A stretch of 64,000 bases of DNA from Pyrrhosoma nymphula (taxonomy: Eukaryota; Arthropoda; Insecta; Odonata; Coenagrionidae): contig OY754335.1 in NCBI GenBank assembly GCA_963573305.1, positions 18,887,501 through 18,951,500 of the forward strand. Reading direction: 5' to 3'. The position numbers and the translations under genes are program-made. Below the pieces are notes generated by a model. It was not told the origin of the DNA. It made no database searches and was given only the letters and a program-made list of their open reading frames with translations. Below are positions 1 through 11,558 of this stretch, piece after piece; positions within the stretch are counted from its first letter, which is position 1; each line of letters opens with the position of its first letter.

Positions 1-240
1 CTCATGTTGTGCATTCATAATGCCTTATCCCTCTCCTCCCTCTTTCATCTACATCTACGAAATGCCGTGCTAGCCACCGCCAGGTTGTGCGGCACAGGGG
101 TGATCCCACAGCAGGCATGTGGTTCTCCTCCCAGTGTAAGTCAGATCCTCGCACGATCCCCCGGTCTATAGGCGAGGACCAGAAAGCAGTCATGAGAAAG
201 ATGCAAGGCAATCAAACTAGATACCAAGAGGGTGCTACGT
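1..240 (-). repeat. Degenerate LINE 3'-end motif
   Basis: Positions 47-130 hold a diverged copy of a motif that recurs at 9.2, 11.1, 30.9, 45.8 and 54.1 kb. It starts with CTACATCTAC, followed by a GCCACC block and a short GC-rich complementary block. In the two best copies this motif forms the extreme 3' end of a non-LTR retrotransposon lying on the minus strand, so this copy is read as a minus-strand LINE 3' end with no coding sequence left. The 69-codon minus-strand frame here has no recognisable domain. Confidence 0.45.
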
Positions 241-763
241 TGAAAAACATGCTGACATGAATTCCATGTGTGAACATACTACCACTAATTAATATTATTA
301 ACATTTTTAATTGATGGAAATTTTCTCAGCATTTTAACTTACAAAGCGACATTCAGTCTCCAAATCCCCTTCTTTACTTCATTATCTGACTCCATCCTCC
401 TCCTTTCCTTTACTATCAGAAACAATCTTTTATTGATTTCCTGAATAATCAATAATATCTGCCATAACCTGCCATGATATGCGACAAAGAGGGACAAGTT
501 AAAGCGCAGATTGTGGTTGATAATTAACGCCTCGAACGAGTGCATTCCTTTGTATACCTGGGGAGTAGGATTACGAGAGATGGGCGAAGTAGGGAGGAAT
601 TACGAAGTAGAATTAATTAAGCAAAAAGCAAATGTCCCAATTAACCGTAATCTTTAATATATATAAAAGAAGATGTTGGTACATTTGCCTGCCTGTCCAA
701 GATTAATAGACTTCGACACCCATCACGATGAAAGTTGGCATATGTATATATTTTTTCAAGAAG

Positions 764-842
764 AAGGTTTATTGGCAAGGAAGGCAAAAGAAAGGAAGGA
801 AAAGGAAGGCAAAGGAAGGAAGGGAAGGTCAAGGAGAAGGGA
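764..842 (+). repeat. Purine-rich AAGG-type tract
   Basis: The plus strand is almost pure purine for about 75 bases, built from irregular AAGG, AAAGG and GAAGG units. It is degenerate simple sequence and accounts for the lysine/glycine-rich short open frames here. Mirror-like purine tracts can form triplex DNA, but no function is implied. Confidence 0.8.
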
Positions 843-1261
843 GATTTATCTAAAAAGTTCTCAGGGCCCCAAAAGGTACCAAAAAGGGGCCCTTTGATGG
901 TCTATAATACGTATTGGGTTTTGTGCAGTGTTTTCATTTTTTGCTTTTTGAAACTACTTCCGCTCAAGAGGGTTGGGATTTAAAAAATCAAATGGCTGAA
1001 AGAATGTAGTTTATAATTCTTCCAATCAATTATCTTTTCCAATTCGTATTTGTCTGAAAATCGCGTTTTTTAGCTGCAAAAACCCACATTTTTCTTTGAA
1101 ATTAACAATAGCATATTTCCTTGACAGACAGATGTTGGTCTTTAAACGCATTTAAAATTCATTTTTCTAAATTAAGCTGATAAGGAATGCTAAGCTTTGA
1201 GTTTTTTGTAGTGGTTTACTTTATTTTGTTTTTTAAAAGTACTTTCACTAACTATACTTTA

Positions 1262-1345
1262 ACTAGAGAGTTAAAATGTATACCCAAATACCCAAGTTAA
1301 AAGTTAGAGAGTTAAAATGTATTCAGATACCCAAAGTAATGAAGT
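1262..1345 (+). repeat. Two-copy direct repeat of about 45 bp
   Basis: The block TAGAGAGTTAAAATGTAT followed by an ATACCCAAA-type segment occurs twice in direct succession. The copies differ by a few substitutions and small indels. It is a local tandem duplication with no associated gene. Confidence 0.6.
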
Positions 1346-2269
1346 TTCTCATTTTTTTCAATCGATTCTCCTCTTATTATATGATGCGTTATGAAGGAAG
1401 TGCGAGCCCGAGCAACGCCGGGTAATTCAACTAGTATGACTATACTTGATGCGAATTCTCGGTGAGGTCTAACGAGAGAAAATGAATGAATGAGTGGGTT
1501 TAGCAGTGGTGGCAGTTGTTATACTCACAGAGCGTTGAGAGGAGTGGTAGACGATGGGGTTGGAGGTGAAACAATTGCAGTGGAGAGCATTCGAATGCAT
1601 TACTCTGGGTGAAAGGGCGGGACTTCATGTTCGTGCCGTCACACCCTTGATTTCTTCGGATGTTCACTTTTTTTTAAGGCTTTAATTACTTTCATTTTCA
1701 TCCCTCTCGATATAATCTGTGTTTTCCATCGCTCGACCCGCTTCGCTGGTTTCCTGAGGAAACAGTAATGTAATCGTTGCGATGAGAATTATTCCAATTA
1801 TCTCCATTGCCTGACGTTAGTTCAGAATGAAAGTGATGACCTTCCCTCATAAAAATGTGCTCGTACCTACATGATGAACATTAATTTTTGATGAAATGTA
1901 TGTTGATTTTAGTTCTGATGCAGCATTATGCGTATTAGAGATGGAGTAATTTCACCATTGGACCACAATAATAGTTGTTTCTTGGCCGTTACGCAGCATG
2001 TATTTCTTTCTGGGATATGGGCATCTTACCCACTCATGTGTCACCAAAGCCGTAGAAATGACCACATTATTTGCACGCACTAAACTTATGAAAATTGAAC
2101 TCAAATTATGAAAATTTACGCGAAAAAAATCATTTGAGTCGGCCGAGATCTGAGTATTATTTCTTATCAAAGTTAAATTAACATTTCTGTGAAGAAGACG
2201 GAAAGCAAAAACTGGAGTAAGTGGAGAGTTTTTGTTTTTCTATTGATGCAGTTGGATCACCAGTAATGG

Positions 2270-2800
2270 TAGAAGCCAGGAAGATACAAAGAGCGGAGAA
2301 GAGCTAGTAAGGAAGGTATCTTACCTTACCAGAAGAGGAGTCTGCTACCATCCATGAAATAGAAACTGGCAAGTGTGGAATCACTTAATCAAAACATTTA
2401 TTTGCAGCATGGTGTCAGATCTCAGTTTAGCTTAGTGGATAAAAACAGCTCTGCAGAGAATACTGAGAAAATGGGATGTATGCAATGGATAGTCGAAGAA
2501 AATTAAAAACAAAATAGTACGACGAAGAGCTTGAGAGAAAAGATGGTAAATGAAAAAGATTACTCTGCGATCCATGAGAGACAAACATATTGGGTACATT
2601 GTGTGGAATAACACCCTTCTGATAACAAATAAGGTACATGGATGGAAATTAATGAAAGAGGAAGACCAAGCTTGGAATACATCCGGCGAACTTTAAGGGA
2701 CATTAAAAGAAAGACTTTTGAAATAGATTGGTGATTAGCTAAAAGAAATCTGATGTGGATAGCTGCAGCAAACCAAACTAAGGATTGATGACTGCTGATC
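2270..2800 (+). pseudogene. Decayed non-LTR retrotransposon, C-terminal end
   Basis: The plus strand carries the broken C-terminal end of a LINE reverse-transcriptase protein. The clearest part, about 2641-2790, reads MEINERGRPSLEYIRRTLRD, then after a stop an Ala/Asn/Gln-rich end (IAAANQTKD). The G-R-P block followed by a Trp/Arg segment and an NQ-K-D terminus is usual at the end of this class of LINE ORF2 in arthropods. Earlier fragments are scattered over all three frames, so the copy is old. Related but distinct remnants lie at 50.1, 53.6, 60.2 and 61.3 kb. Family assignment beyond non-LTR retrotransposon is not possible by eye. Confidence 0.6.
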
Positions 2801-4723
2801 ATTAAGAAAGGTTATAATGCTGTATTTTACTTCAGGAGTTGGATTCGGCTCTTCTAATATAGCGTTAGCGATGTTTCTCTCACTCAGATAAACGCTATTC
2901 TTGCTTTCATGATTTACTTATTCTTAACCATAATTATTTCCATATCTTAGGTAAGTAACCTCGTCTGACTACGCTCCTGCGTCTTGAAATCTACGAGAGT
3001 AGGTAGTCAAGAAGAGAGCATTTGACTGTAATTTTAAATTATAGATAACCCAAATTGTCGCTGCAAGATAAGGAGTTTTGCGTGCGCGTTTACTAGATTT
3101 TAACTCTCCATGTCGATGTTCACATGGATGATCAAAATGCGTGAAGTGGTATAAACATTTATTTGCTTTCATAGATAATTTGTACCAACTCGCGAGCTCT
3201 CCTAAAACTGTATCCCCCATTGTTCTTGTGTAATATGTATTAGCGGACCAGCGAAACAAGTGCCGATAGTAATTTCGTCCCTTTCTTCTGCGGATCTTTT
3301 GCTCCGCTGAATTAGGAGTGTCTTTGCATCCTGGTGACAATACCTGCCTTGAATTATAATGCCGTTCATGGAGAGAGAATGTCATTGGAATGCCTTGAAT
3401 ATTTTTTGAGCCGCTGAAAATGTTTACATGATTCGCGGAAATGTTGCATCACGAACACTATTGTGTGAAAACCCCTTGTCCTTTTGGAGAGAGAAAAAGG
3501 AACTCCACTGCGAGCCTCAACATCACATCCGTACGTCTTGTATTCATGAGATTCCTTCGCTCAAGCACGGTCCGACTGATGGGTCGATAGCGTTGCGCGG
3601 AGAAGAAATATATAATTCTTCCTTGAGGGCGCCCCGGAGTACGCTCGCGGCGAATCAGTGGACAAATGAACGGTGCGAGTGCGTGTTTTTTTATTCGGGA
3701 TCCCTATAAAACAACGTGAATAGCGGTAAAAAGACAGGTAAAGAGCCACCGAGTCAATTGAACTGGCAGCGCTCCAGTGCTAAGCGAACGGGATGAGACG
3801 GTCGCATTAGACGACTGAGAAGTGCGATCATTTGCATGCAGGCGATCCATCTTCCTCCTTTCCCTCCCTGCCCACCTCTCTTCCCCAAACCCCCCTCTCT
3901 AAGAGCTTCCAACAATCCTCTTGTCACTCCGCCTAATGATCCATTAAAAGAGTTGGATCCTGCGAGGATACGCGCTGTGGAACACAATGCACTTGTTTTC
4001 GAAGGTCAGACTTAAAACTCCCATCCTATTATATATGTTCTCGCTTCCCCGTTTCTGAGTGACTACCTTCCTCTTTCAGTCCGCAATGCATCTCCCATGT
4101 GGGTACATACATTCACGTCGTCGATTGGATCTTCGTCTGAGCACCATTGTGTATACCTGTCGTAGGGGAAAAGCCGGTGTTTTCATTCGGAAAACCTGTC
4201 CACATTCGATGCATTCTGCCCCTTGAATGAAACAGGAAGCATCTAAGGTATCATACAATTTGTTCTCCAAATTAAATGGCGAATTTAATAGCGTTCTCCC
4301 TCAAGTCATCTGTTGTAAAGTTGCTGGAGAGGTATTTGAAAATAAAAAAAGCTTTCTCAAGTCTTTCTACTGCTAAGCTTCATCCCAGAGAGCACTCCCC
4401 GCAGCGCGCGGCACTGCTGGGCATTTAAATGCCCCCAGAACGCATGAGTTTTTCGGCATTTGCACGTTTCTATAAAACTGTCAGGATTTTACGAACAATT
4501 GGTAAAAAAATGTCTACCGAATTTCTGATAGATTTCTCCCACGTCACATATTTCATTACTACAAAACTATCTGTTACAAATATTCTTGCAGTATACAAAC
4601 CCATGCACCCACTCTCATATTTCCCCGTCTGCAGTCATTTGTCTACCGTTAATTTCATTTTTCTTATCAAGGACTCCCTTACATAAATGAAACTAGGGAA
4701 CGTGAGCTCTACGGCCTCTTAAA
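2801..4723. other. No gene seen
   Basis: The longest frame here, 138 codons on the minus strand at 2969-3385, has no recognisable motif, signal or repeat, and I do not call it a gene. A locally GC-richer patch at about 3560-3720 ends in a TATA-like CTATAAAA at about 3702. No open frame or splice context supports it as a promoter. Confidence 0.5.
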
Positions 4724-4814
4724 GTTACAAGGTATAAAATTCTCCAATGGCCGTAATAACTAATTAACTAAAAAATAATTATTACGGCCATTGGAGAATT
4801 TTATACCTTGTAAC
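4724..4814. repeat. Perfect 36-bp-arm hairpin (snapback MITE-like)
   Basis: Arms 4724-4759 and 4779-4814 are exact reverse complements over 36 bases. They begin GTTACAAGGTATAAAATTCT and are separated by 19 AT-rich bases. No target duplication is obvious. A perfect palindrome this long in otherwise decayed DNA implies a young element or recent gene conversion between the arms. Confidence 0.9.
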
Positions 4815-4899
4815 CGTACATAAATACTTTGAAATAAATAACCTTTTACATAATCTTATTAAAGTGGTATCTACCATTGTATTTAATGCATCTTCAACG

Positions 4900-4901
<2 letters not shown>

Positions 4902-4931
<30 letters not shown>
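4902..4931. repeat. (TA)15 microsatellite
   Basis: Fifteen uninterrupted TA units. Confidence 0.98.
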
Positions 4932-4934
<3 letters not shown>

Positions 4935-5275
4935 TGGTAAGAGCCTTTATGTTGGGAATACCCTATCTGCTGATACGCTCTCCTTAAGATTACTTAAAAC
5001 CAAGTTTTTAATATCCTCATATTATCTTAGCTACTATTATGTTCCTTCAGATATTATTTATTATTTCCTAGTTCTCTCCATATTGCTTTGGATCTTCCAC
5101 AGCTTTTCTCGGTCTGCGATGTTTTCTGCCCGTGAGGGATGCATGATTACGATATCCATGAATTTTTAAACAAAATTTGAAATGTAGAGAGCTAGTTGGT
5201 TCATTCTCTATTAGGAATAAAAGTCAACCCAAAACTTCACTTCAATCCTAGTGCAACACACATACATACGTACCC

Positions 5276-5285
5276 ATTACACCGT
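5276..5285. repeat. Left target-site duplication ATTACACCGT
   Basis: Exact 10-base match to 5983-5992, directly flanking the foldback element. Confidence 0.85.
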
Positions 5286-5982
5286 TAGGGTTCATCGAAA
5301 AAACATTTTTTTTTATTTCGATTGGAAATTTAAGGAAAAGGTGCGATTCTTGCCAAAGATACACCGAAAAAAATATTTCCAAAATATTTTAATATTTTTG
5401 GGTCTCACCCCTTCTCCTGAAGGGGTGAGTTACTACTACAGAGGTGAGGTACAGGGGTGAGTTACTACTACAGAGGTGAGGTACAGGGGTGAGTTACTAC
5501 TACAGAGGTGAGGTACAGGGGTGAGTTACTACTACAGAGGACTACACTGACCAAAAATCGCAGTTTTGGGGACAATTTTAGTGATTTTCTTCCGGATTTT
5601 TTTAAATATCGTAAAGTTAAATCATCATGAAACTCAATACTGCTACGACAGTTGTTAGTCACTATTTTGCTTTATTATATTCACCCTGAAACACTATAGT
5701 TCAGCAAAACGCCTTTAGTTTCATCAAAAATTATTGTAGTTATCTGAAAAAATAAAGCATAATAGTGACTACAAACTGTCGGAGCAGTTTTGAGTTTCCT
5801 CTTAATTCAATTTTTAATATATTAAAAAATCCGGGCTGAAACTTCAGGAGGGGGAGTGAGGCCCCTTAAGTATTAATATTTTTCGGGAATATTTTTGTCG
5901 GTGTATCTTTGGCTAGAATCACACCTTTATTCCTAAATTTAAAATCGAAATTGAAAAAAAAAATGTTTTTTCGATGTACCTT
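5286..5982. mobile_element. Foldback / long-TIR DNA element with 10-bp target duplication
   Basis: The element is a long imperfect palindrome centred near 5715. The left half (5286-5690) and right half (5740-5982) are reverse complements apart from a tandem array in the left half. Its ends are TAGGGTTCATCG on the left and, inverted, AAGGTACATCG on the right. It is flanked by the identical 10-mer ATTACACCGT at 5276-5285 and 5983-5992. It encodes nothing. Long inverted repeats, internal tandem repeats and a 9-11-bp duplication are typical of foldback or Mutator-like non-autonomous elements; that class is inferred from structure only. Confidence 0.85.
5422..5540 (+). repeat. 32-bp tandem repeat, about 3.7 copies
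   Basis: Units start at 5422, 5454, 5486 and 5518 and begin GGGGTGAGTTACTACTACAG. The copies are essentially identical. The array lies only in the left arm of the surrounding foldback; the right arm has a single related GGGGGAGTGAGG block at about 5850. The array therefore arose after the palindrome formed. Confidence 0.95.
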
Positions 5983-5992
5983 ATTACACCGT
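5983..5992. repeat. Right target-site duplication ATTACACCGT
   Basis: Exact 10-base match to 5276-5285, on the other side of the foldback element. Confidence 0.85.
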
Positions 5993-8858
5993 GCCTTTTC
6001 TTGTTAGGCTTTGTCGGAAGATTTTAATTCTCAGCGTTAGTCCTAAAAAACTGACTTCGATTTTAGTAATTCCTTACATACTGCCCTATTATTGCAAGCC
6101 TTCTTAGCACAAATATTTAAATATGCCAGAATACTCATAAATATTATGGCCATTGGTAATTGATTGAGCTTTATAGGATGCCTGTTAATGGTCTTAATTC
6201 TGGTACCATGTAATTTTTTCAATGGGATTACACGTGCTAGCTAAATTTTATTGAGATACTGCATTCTCTTTAAAAGTTATAGAAAGATGGCATGCCAAGG
6301 AAAGCAACTTAAATCACTGATTCGACGCGGTTTACTCTCATATCTATTTAGAAGTGAGTCTTTGGATACCTCATGGCAAATAAATCAGTAGGAAATAGGA
6401 GATAATGAAGGTTTGCCAGTCCAAGGAAAGAGAAAGGTATCATGTGAATGGCTAGAATTTCTAAAAATTGAGTAAAAGCCCGTTTGAATTGTTACATGGG
6501 GTAGAATTAGTCGTTTTTTATACGTAGAGGCAATCACATATCTTATATGAAACATGCGACACGTATATGTGAAGCATATTTTTATGCTAATCTTTAGTCT
6601 GACAGAATTTCCACAACTTCTATTCATGAGGAATAACTGAACTTACTACTAACTGAATATCACGCCAATATAATTTTCATTCTCTATATGCAGCCTAGTT
6701 AACATTCATACTATGGGGAGTATCTAAACTCACGGCCCTATGCAATAGAATTCCTCTATTTCTTGCAAGAAAAACATGAGAATCTCAAGCTATACGTATC
6801 TTCTCACAAAACATACTAATTTTTAAATTATTGTACAGTGAAATGAATAAGAGACTCGTTCCAGGCTCATGGTAGTTAACGGTTCCATAGATACCTATTT
6901 GCAAATGACTCTAGCACCTCTCATTCGATAAAGATTTATTTGGTATTCTGGCTATGTGTTCATGTAACTTTTATCTTTAAAATTATCTTATCTTACAATT
7001 CAATGTGATCTAGGGTGATATTTAAAAAAATAAAGGGATTTTTATTAACCACGTGTACGTGCTATCGAAGAAACAAAAATGTAACTGCTCATTGTCAGTA
7101 TCAAACACCCCCATCCCCAAGCATTGCACACCATGTGAGATTGAGGTAATCAAATTTAGTTTTTGGCTCAAATAATCGCATTATTAAATCCATTTGTTCA
7201 AAATTAAATGCCAGCGACTGGACCATGCAATATACCCACTAATTAACTAAATTGTCTGTGAAAATTTAGAGTTAATGACCATTCAAACAAATAATAATTC
7301 TTTTTAATGCGTGACATAAACCTTTAAACACTATAAACAGTGGAGAAAATATATGATTATAAATTCAATTAGTAATTTAGAATCAATAGACACCAAAGTA
7401 TTCCTAAATTTTTGCGCGCGAAACATCACTTCATGCAAGCGACTGTTCATCTGAGAAACAGTTTTTGAAACAGGGAGCCTTTGAATATTAACAAAAATAT
7501 TGTAGGAATCTCAATTATTTAAGTGTTACCCAACTTATCGCTTAATATTCAAAATAGATCCTTGTCAGGCTGCTAGTGTTATTGATCAAACTGAGGAGTT
7601 TGAGTGTTTGAAACCATGGTGCTTCAGAATTTCTTCTTCCCCAGATTTTGTTTAGTGTCATTCCATCCAGTGCTGTTTTTTGCGATCGATGCTTCTAAAT
7701 GAGATAAAAAACCTTTGGAGTGGTGCTTTTCAATCAAGTCAGAATGTAACCCTCGATAACCGTATTTGGAATGAAAAATTGAACGTTTTATTTTGCGCGT
7801 TAAAGACCCATCGCTTGGGACACCATTTTATCTCTTAACCATGGAATAAGATTTTTAATAAACAGCTCCTTGGTGCATGGACTCTGAATGACTATTTCAT
7901 AGCTCTAACTGCCCATAACTCTTAAGGTTAAACGCAAGCCTGAAAGCTTAACATGTTAGCGCCACTTTCATATTTTCAGCCTGGGACGTCGACTCCTGCA
8001 GGCGCCTGATTTTCTTCGGCGCTTTTCAATGGTGCAATAAAAACTCTCCCTTGTAGATCTAAAAGTATTTATGCAACCGCATTCCGCTCCAAATTCATCA
8101 AAATGACTAATGGACTGGCCAGACGTAGTATTATGCAACGCTACTCGGTCGGTTTATAACACGAAGCAAAGTGGTTTGTCGGGAGTAGGGTGCAGGTTAC
8201 TAAAATGCTTCCTTTTTAGGACATGTGGGAGTAGGAGCTTGAATAACCAATATCTGTGTTGTACGATTTATTCGGCGCAGAAAGGTCGACGCTAATCAAA
8301 GATATTCCGTTAACCTGCATGGATTGCAAGCCTCAAAAATATTTTCTACCCTGCCAATTAATAGGTTGGTAATATGTATAGTAGTGGAGGAAATTCTCTG
8401 ATCTGCGTAAAATCCGGTGACAGCTATTTACAGTGACATATATTTGTACTTTTTTGTTGTCAGATATATTTTAAGTTCTAGAACTCAAGAATTGATTAAA
8501 TCTTGAACAGTGATGTGAAATTAGACCCATGAACGGAAAGTGAAGATGTCCTAATGGTAAGAGAAAGAATCTAAATAAAACCATCGATAAAGCGAAGATA
8601 TTCGTGTAGAACGCTGGGATCTCTCGTTCGTGCTGTGCTAAAATATGCTCACGCAATGCACCTTTCCAAGTTTGACTTCATTGATCGAAAGAGCATTTCT
8701 AACTATTTTTATTTCAAACTTTTTTTAACTCAAAAATAAAAGTTTATCAGTCATTTAGTGCCTAGCACTTCATGTCAAATATTTCGGCAAAACTTTCGTT
8801 TTCCTTTGCCAATTTGTTGACAGTGTATTTTTCCAAAGATGCGAATTTATGAAGAATG
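5993..8858. other. No gene seen; unique-looking AT-rich sequence
   Basis: Only short open frames without domains are present. I found no repeats, tRNA genes or long inverted structures in these 2.9 kb. Confidence 0.55.
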
Positions 8859-9017
8859 GCGACAATTTAACCGAGGAAAAAGCCATTCGCCTTGACCGGA
8901 ACTCGAATCCGGATCCCTCGATATCGCACTGAGGGGTCAAGCACTCGGCGCGATATCGAGAGATTTGGGTTCGAGTCCCGGTCAAGGCGAATCGTTTTTC
9001 CTCTGTGGAATTTTCGC
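8859..9017. repeat. Head-to-head inverted pair of a tRNA-derived SINE head
   Basis: Arms 8859-8927 and 8950-9017 are reverse complements with some mismatches, around a 22-base spacer. The right arm on the plus strand contains GGGTTCGAGTCCCGG, a good pol III B box, preceded by an A-box-like GTCAAGCACTCGG. The left arm holds the same unit inverted. It is followed by T- and A-rich runs, as is usual just after a SINE tRNA head. The clover-leaf is not foldable as a functional tRNA. A second, more diverged inverted pair lies at 9655-9815. Confidence 0.7.
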
Positions 9018-9212
9018 AGCTAAGTGCACTTACGAGTGACTCTGTAAAGGTAAGACCGTGGCTACTATATAGTAGTCCCGGTATCCTCAAAGTTGTCGAA
9101 AACTAGTTTATATATCATTTCTCGCATGCATGCCAATTATGTTATTTCCGTCGTTTTTTCCATTTTTCTGCGTGCCTCTTCAATGGTTGAATGAGTTATA
9201 CATCAAAATTTA

Positions 9213-9510
9213 CATTATATCCTGAAAGCCACCTCAAAAGAGTGTGTAGCAGGGTGTTTGTCATCACCAACTTGCACTACACTGTACTAATAAAGTTAAT
9301 GACTATTGGTGGATTAGCAAAAAATCTGCAAATACTTGTCAGAAGGTGAAACATCTCCAACTTGCACCACATTATAGGTATGCCACCAATGGTTGAGAAA
9401 CTATTTGTATTAATATATTGAGCAAACCTCATAAATACGCGGAGACCCAAGAGTTACACTAGAGACATGCACGACGTGCTGTTAGTTATAGGTAGCAGAT
9501 AAGGGTACGA
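9213..9510 (-). repeat. LINE 3'-end motif, diverged copy
   Basis: The segment GAAAGCCACCTCAAAAGAGT, then GTGTAGCAGGGTG and a TCACCAACTTGCAC block, resembles the copy at 54.14 kb more than those at 30.9 and 45.8 kb. By analogy it is the 3' end of a minus-strand non-LTR element. No coding sequence is attached. Confidence 0.5.
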
Positions 9511-9654
9511 TCATTAGGGAGCAAACCAACTAGTTAGCTACACTATCGATAAACCTAATTTAAAGTCCTTTTGGCAGCTATTATGGTCTCTTATCGTTCG
9601 CAGGAAAAAGGATCTTTTAAACGTGTCTGTTCTACAGTGTATTTCCCTTATTTT

Positions 9655-9815
9655 ATACGCCAAGGGGAAATTCGCCATGAAAATCATTTGACTTGACCGG
9701 GAATTGAACTCAAATCCCTCAATTGCTGGGCAGGTGTCAGTTTGGTTAGATCTGAATTCGAATCATGATCAACTCAAATGATTTTTTCGTGGAGAATTTC
9801 TTCCCCTTGGCATAT
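9655..9815. repeat. Second inverted pair related to the 8.9-kb SINE palindrome
   Basis: The left part (about 9655-9723) and right part (about 9749-9815) are imperfect reverse complements. The outer ends read CGCCAAGGGGAAATTC on the left and, inverted, TGCCAAGGGGAAGAAATTC on the right. The inverted left arm contains GAGTTCAATTCCCGG, matching the B box of the 8.9-kb palindrome, followed by a similar GTCAAG block. The family is the same but the copy is older. Confidence 0.65.
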
Positions 9816-11090
9816 ATTTTTTTTACCCGTGAGCGTGACAGCGTACCACATGATTTCTTCAACGTAATGATTGGAAAATCCGTAATTTTAACCTCATGAT
9901 CAGATCTACCATTGTATTTCGGGTTTCTTAAAATGTCGTTAACGTCGTCAGAAAATTATTTGGTCAGAAAAGTACATAAAAGATTAAGCTTAAATTTTAA
10001 TCCAAGGTCTAAATGCGATTCCTATCCCAGTTTTTGCAGAAGGCTTGTAATCATAGGCGTGCGCAGACCTTTTTATTAGGTGGTGCCTAGAATTGTTTTG
10101 ATTATCAAAACTAGCGGTTCAAAATGGAATTAAATAAATTTGGAAAATGTTTGCAAATATTAATTATAAAAGTTGAACAAACATAATTAGGGTAATAAAA
10201 AATAAATATTAGTTTATGTACGTATGTTTCGCAAGGAAATGTATTGTCTTGAAATTTTTCTAAGTATGAAACAAAACACACTATCAATCTTTACCTGATT
10301 ATTATAAAGTCAAACTTAATAAACTGACTTTAATAACTTGCTTTAGAGCAATATTTTCCTCTCTCCATGAATAAGAACTTTGAACTCTTCAATGACATCC
10401 ATATAGTTAACGTTTATTGCATTTTCTAGCTCTATAAATGGTAAAATTAGGCCCTCGAGGAGATGTTGAGACATTGTCGTTCTTAGTTTAATCTTGATAA
10501 TAGATAGGAAAAACGACTTTCACTACCGGCCCTGGTTACAGATATTATGGAAAACATTTTCTGATCACATTGGAACTCACTGAACAACTTCCATCTGTTG
10601 TCAAGTCACTCCAACCACTTATTTAAAGCAGTTCTTGTAGCGCCTAAAATAATAGCGAGGAATAAACTTATTCTGCTTCGTTATTGTATAGCCTATGTAA
10701 ATGTTTATTAAATAATTTGCACTTAACACGCCACTGAAAATGCGCTCCTCAGTTGTTTACTTCTGCGCACGCTTCGTACTATGTACGAAACAAAAAACTT
10801 TATTTGCACTGCCAGTCAGCCAGCAACAGTGAATTTTAAACACTGGTTGTCAATAAGACAGCGGGAAAAAAACATTTAAAATTTGATTTATTTGCCAGTT
10901 CATGGTTCATCTGATTCTCTTGCAAAATTATAAACACTCATACTATCATTTTCACGATTTTATAGGTTATTACATTAATTATTTCTCGCAATTAGGTGGT
11001 GCCGGTGGTGAACTGGCTGCCCGCATAGTACCTCGCTTTTCTAGCCTATGTCGTGAGAATCCCAAATACTGGCAGCGTATTGGTGCTCTA
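9816..11090. other. No gene seen
   Basis: AT-rich sequence with no open frame above about 60 codons until 10902. The 90-codon plus-strand frame at 10902-11174 runs into a repeat motif and has no domain. Confidence 0.55.
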
Positions 11091-11094
11091 AATC

Positions 11095-11170
11095 AGTGTC
11101 TGCATACTACCCCGCACGCCATCGCAAGGAGGGTGTGGCAGGTGGAGTTAGGACAAGGGACATTTAGAAG
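11095..11170 (-). repeat. LINE 3'-end motif, diverged copy
   Basis: GTCTGCATACTACCCCGCAC followed by GGGTGTGGCAGGTGGAGTTA matches the 30.9- and 45.8-kb LINE 3' ends in order and spacing. The copy is short, and no coding part is present. Confidence 0.55.
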
Positions 11171-11558
11171 TTAAGGAATAAGAAAAAAGACTGGAAGAGG
11201 GAAATGTTGAAAGTAAAATGTGTACTGTCATCCTCTGTTTTTGTTGCAGTCCCTAGCTGTGCGTGGGAAGAAGAAATTATAGTATTAATCAGTTCGGCAG
11301 CGAACCACTCTTATTTCCCAGCTTCTGGAGATAATCATCAGTTCTAGAGATTCATCGTGGGGTCAAAATGATAATATCCCCCTTGCTACCCTGAAAGTCG
11401 GCTGATCTAAAGTTTTCAAGTACCAAATCTTATTTTGTATATTTATCATCTTGACCACTGAATTATGGCTGTAGACTATACCATAGACTATATGACTATA
11501 GAACACTATAGACCATAGCTCCAAAAAAAAAAACATTCAACCAAATCTTATTGGTTTT

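Larger units (their letters stand above)
241..2265. other. No gene seen; AT-rich sequence
   Basis: I see no supported gene. The short open frames lack domains. The stretch contains a purine tract and a two-copy direct repeat, listed separately. GC content rises slightly around 1500-1640 without an interpretable signal. Confidence 0.6.

Noticed and set aside
2969..3385. 138-codon minus-strand open frame
   Set aside because: No domain, signal peptide or repeat; composition typical of chance frames; no splice or promoter context.
3600..3760. TATA-like CTATAAAA after a GC-rich patch
   Set aside because: No downstream coding exon or initiator context; a TATA-like octamer alone is expected by chance in AT-rich DNA.
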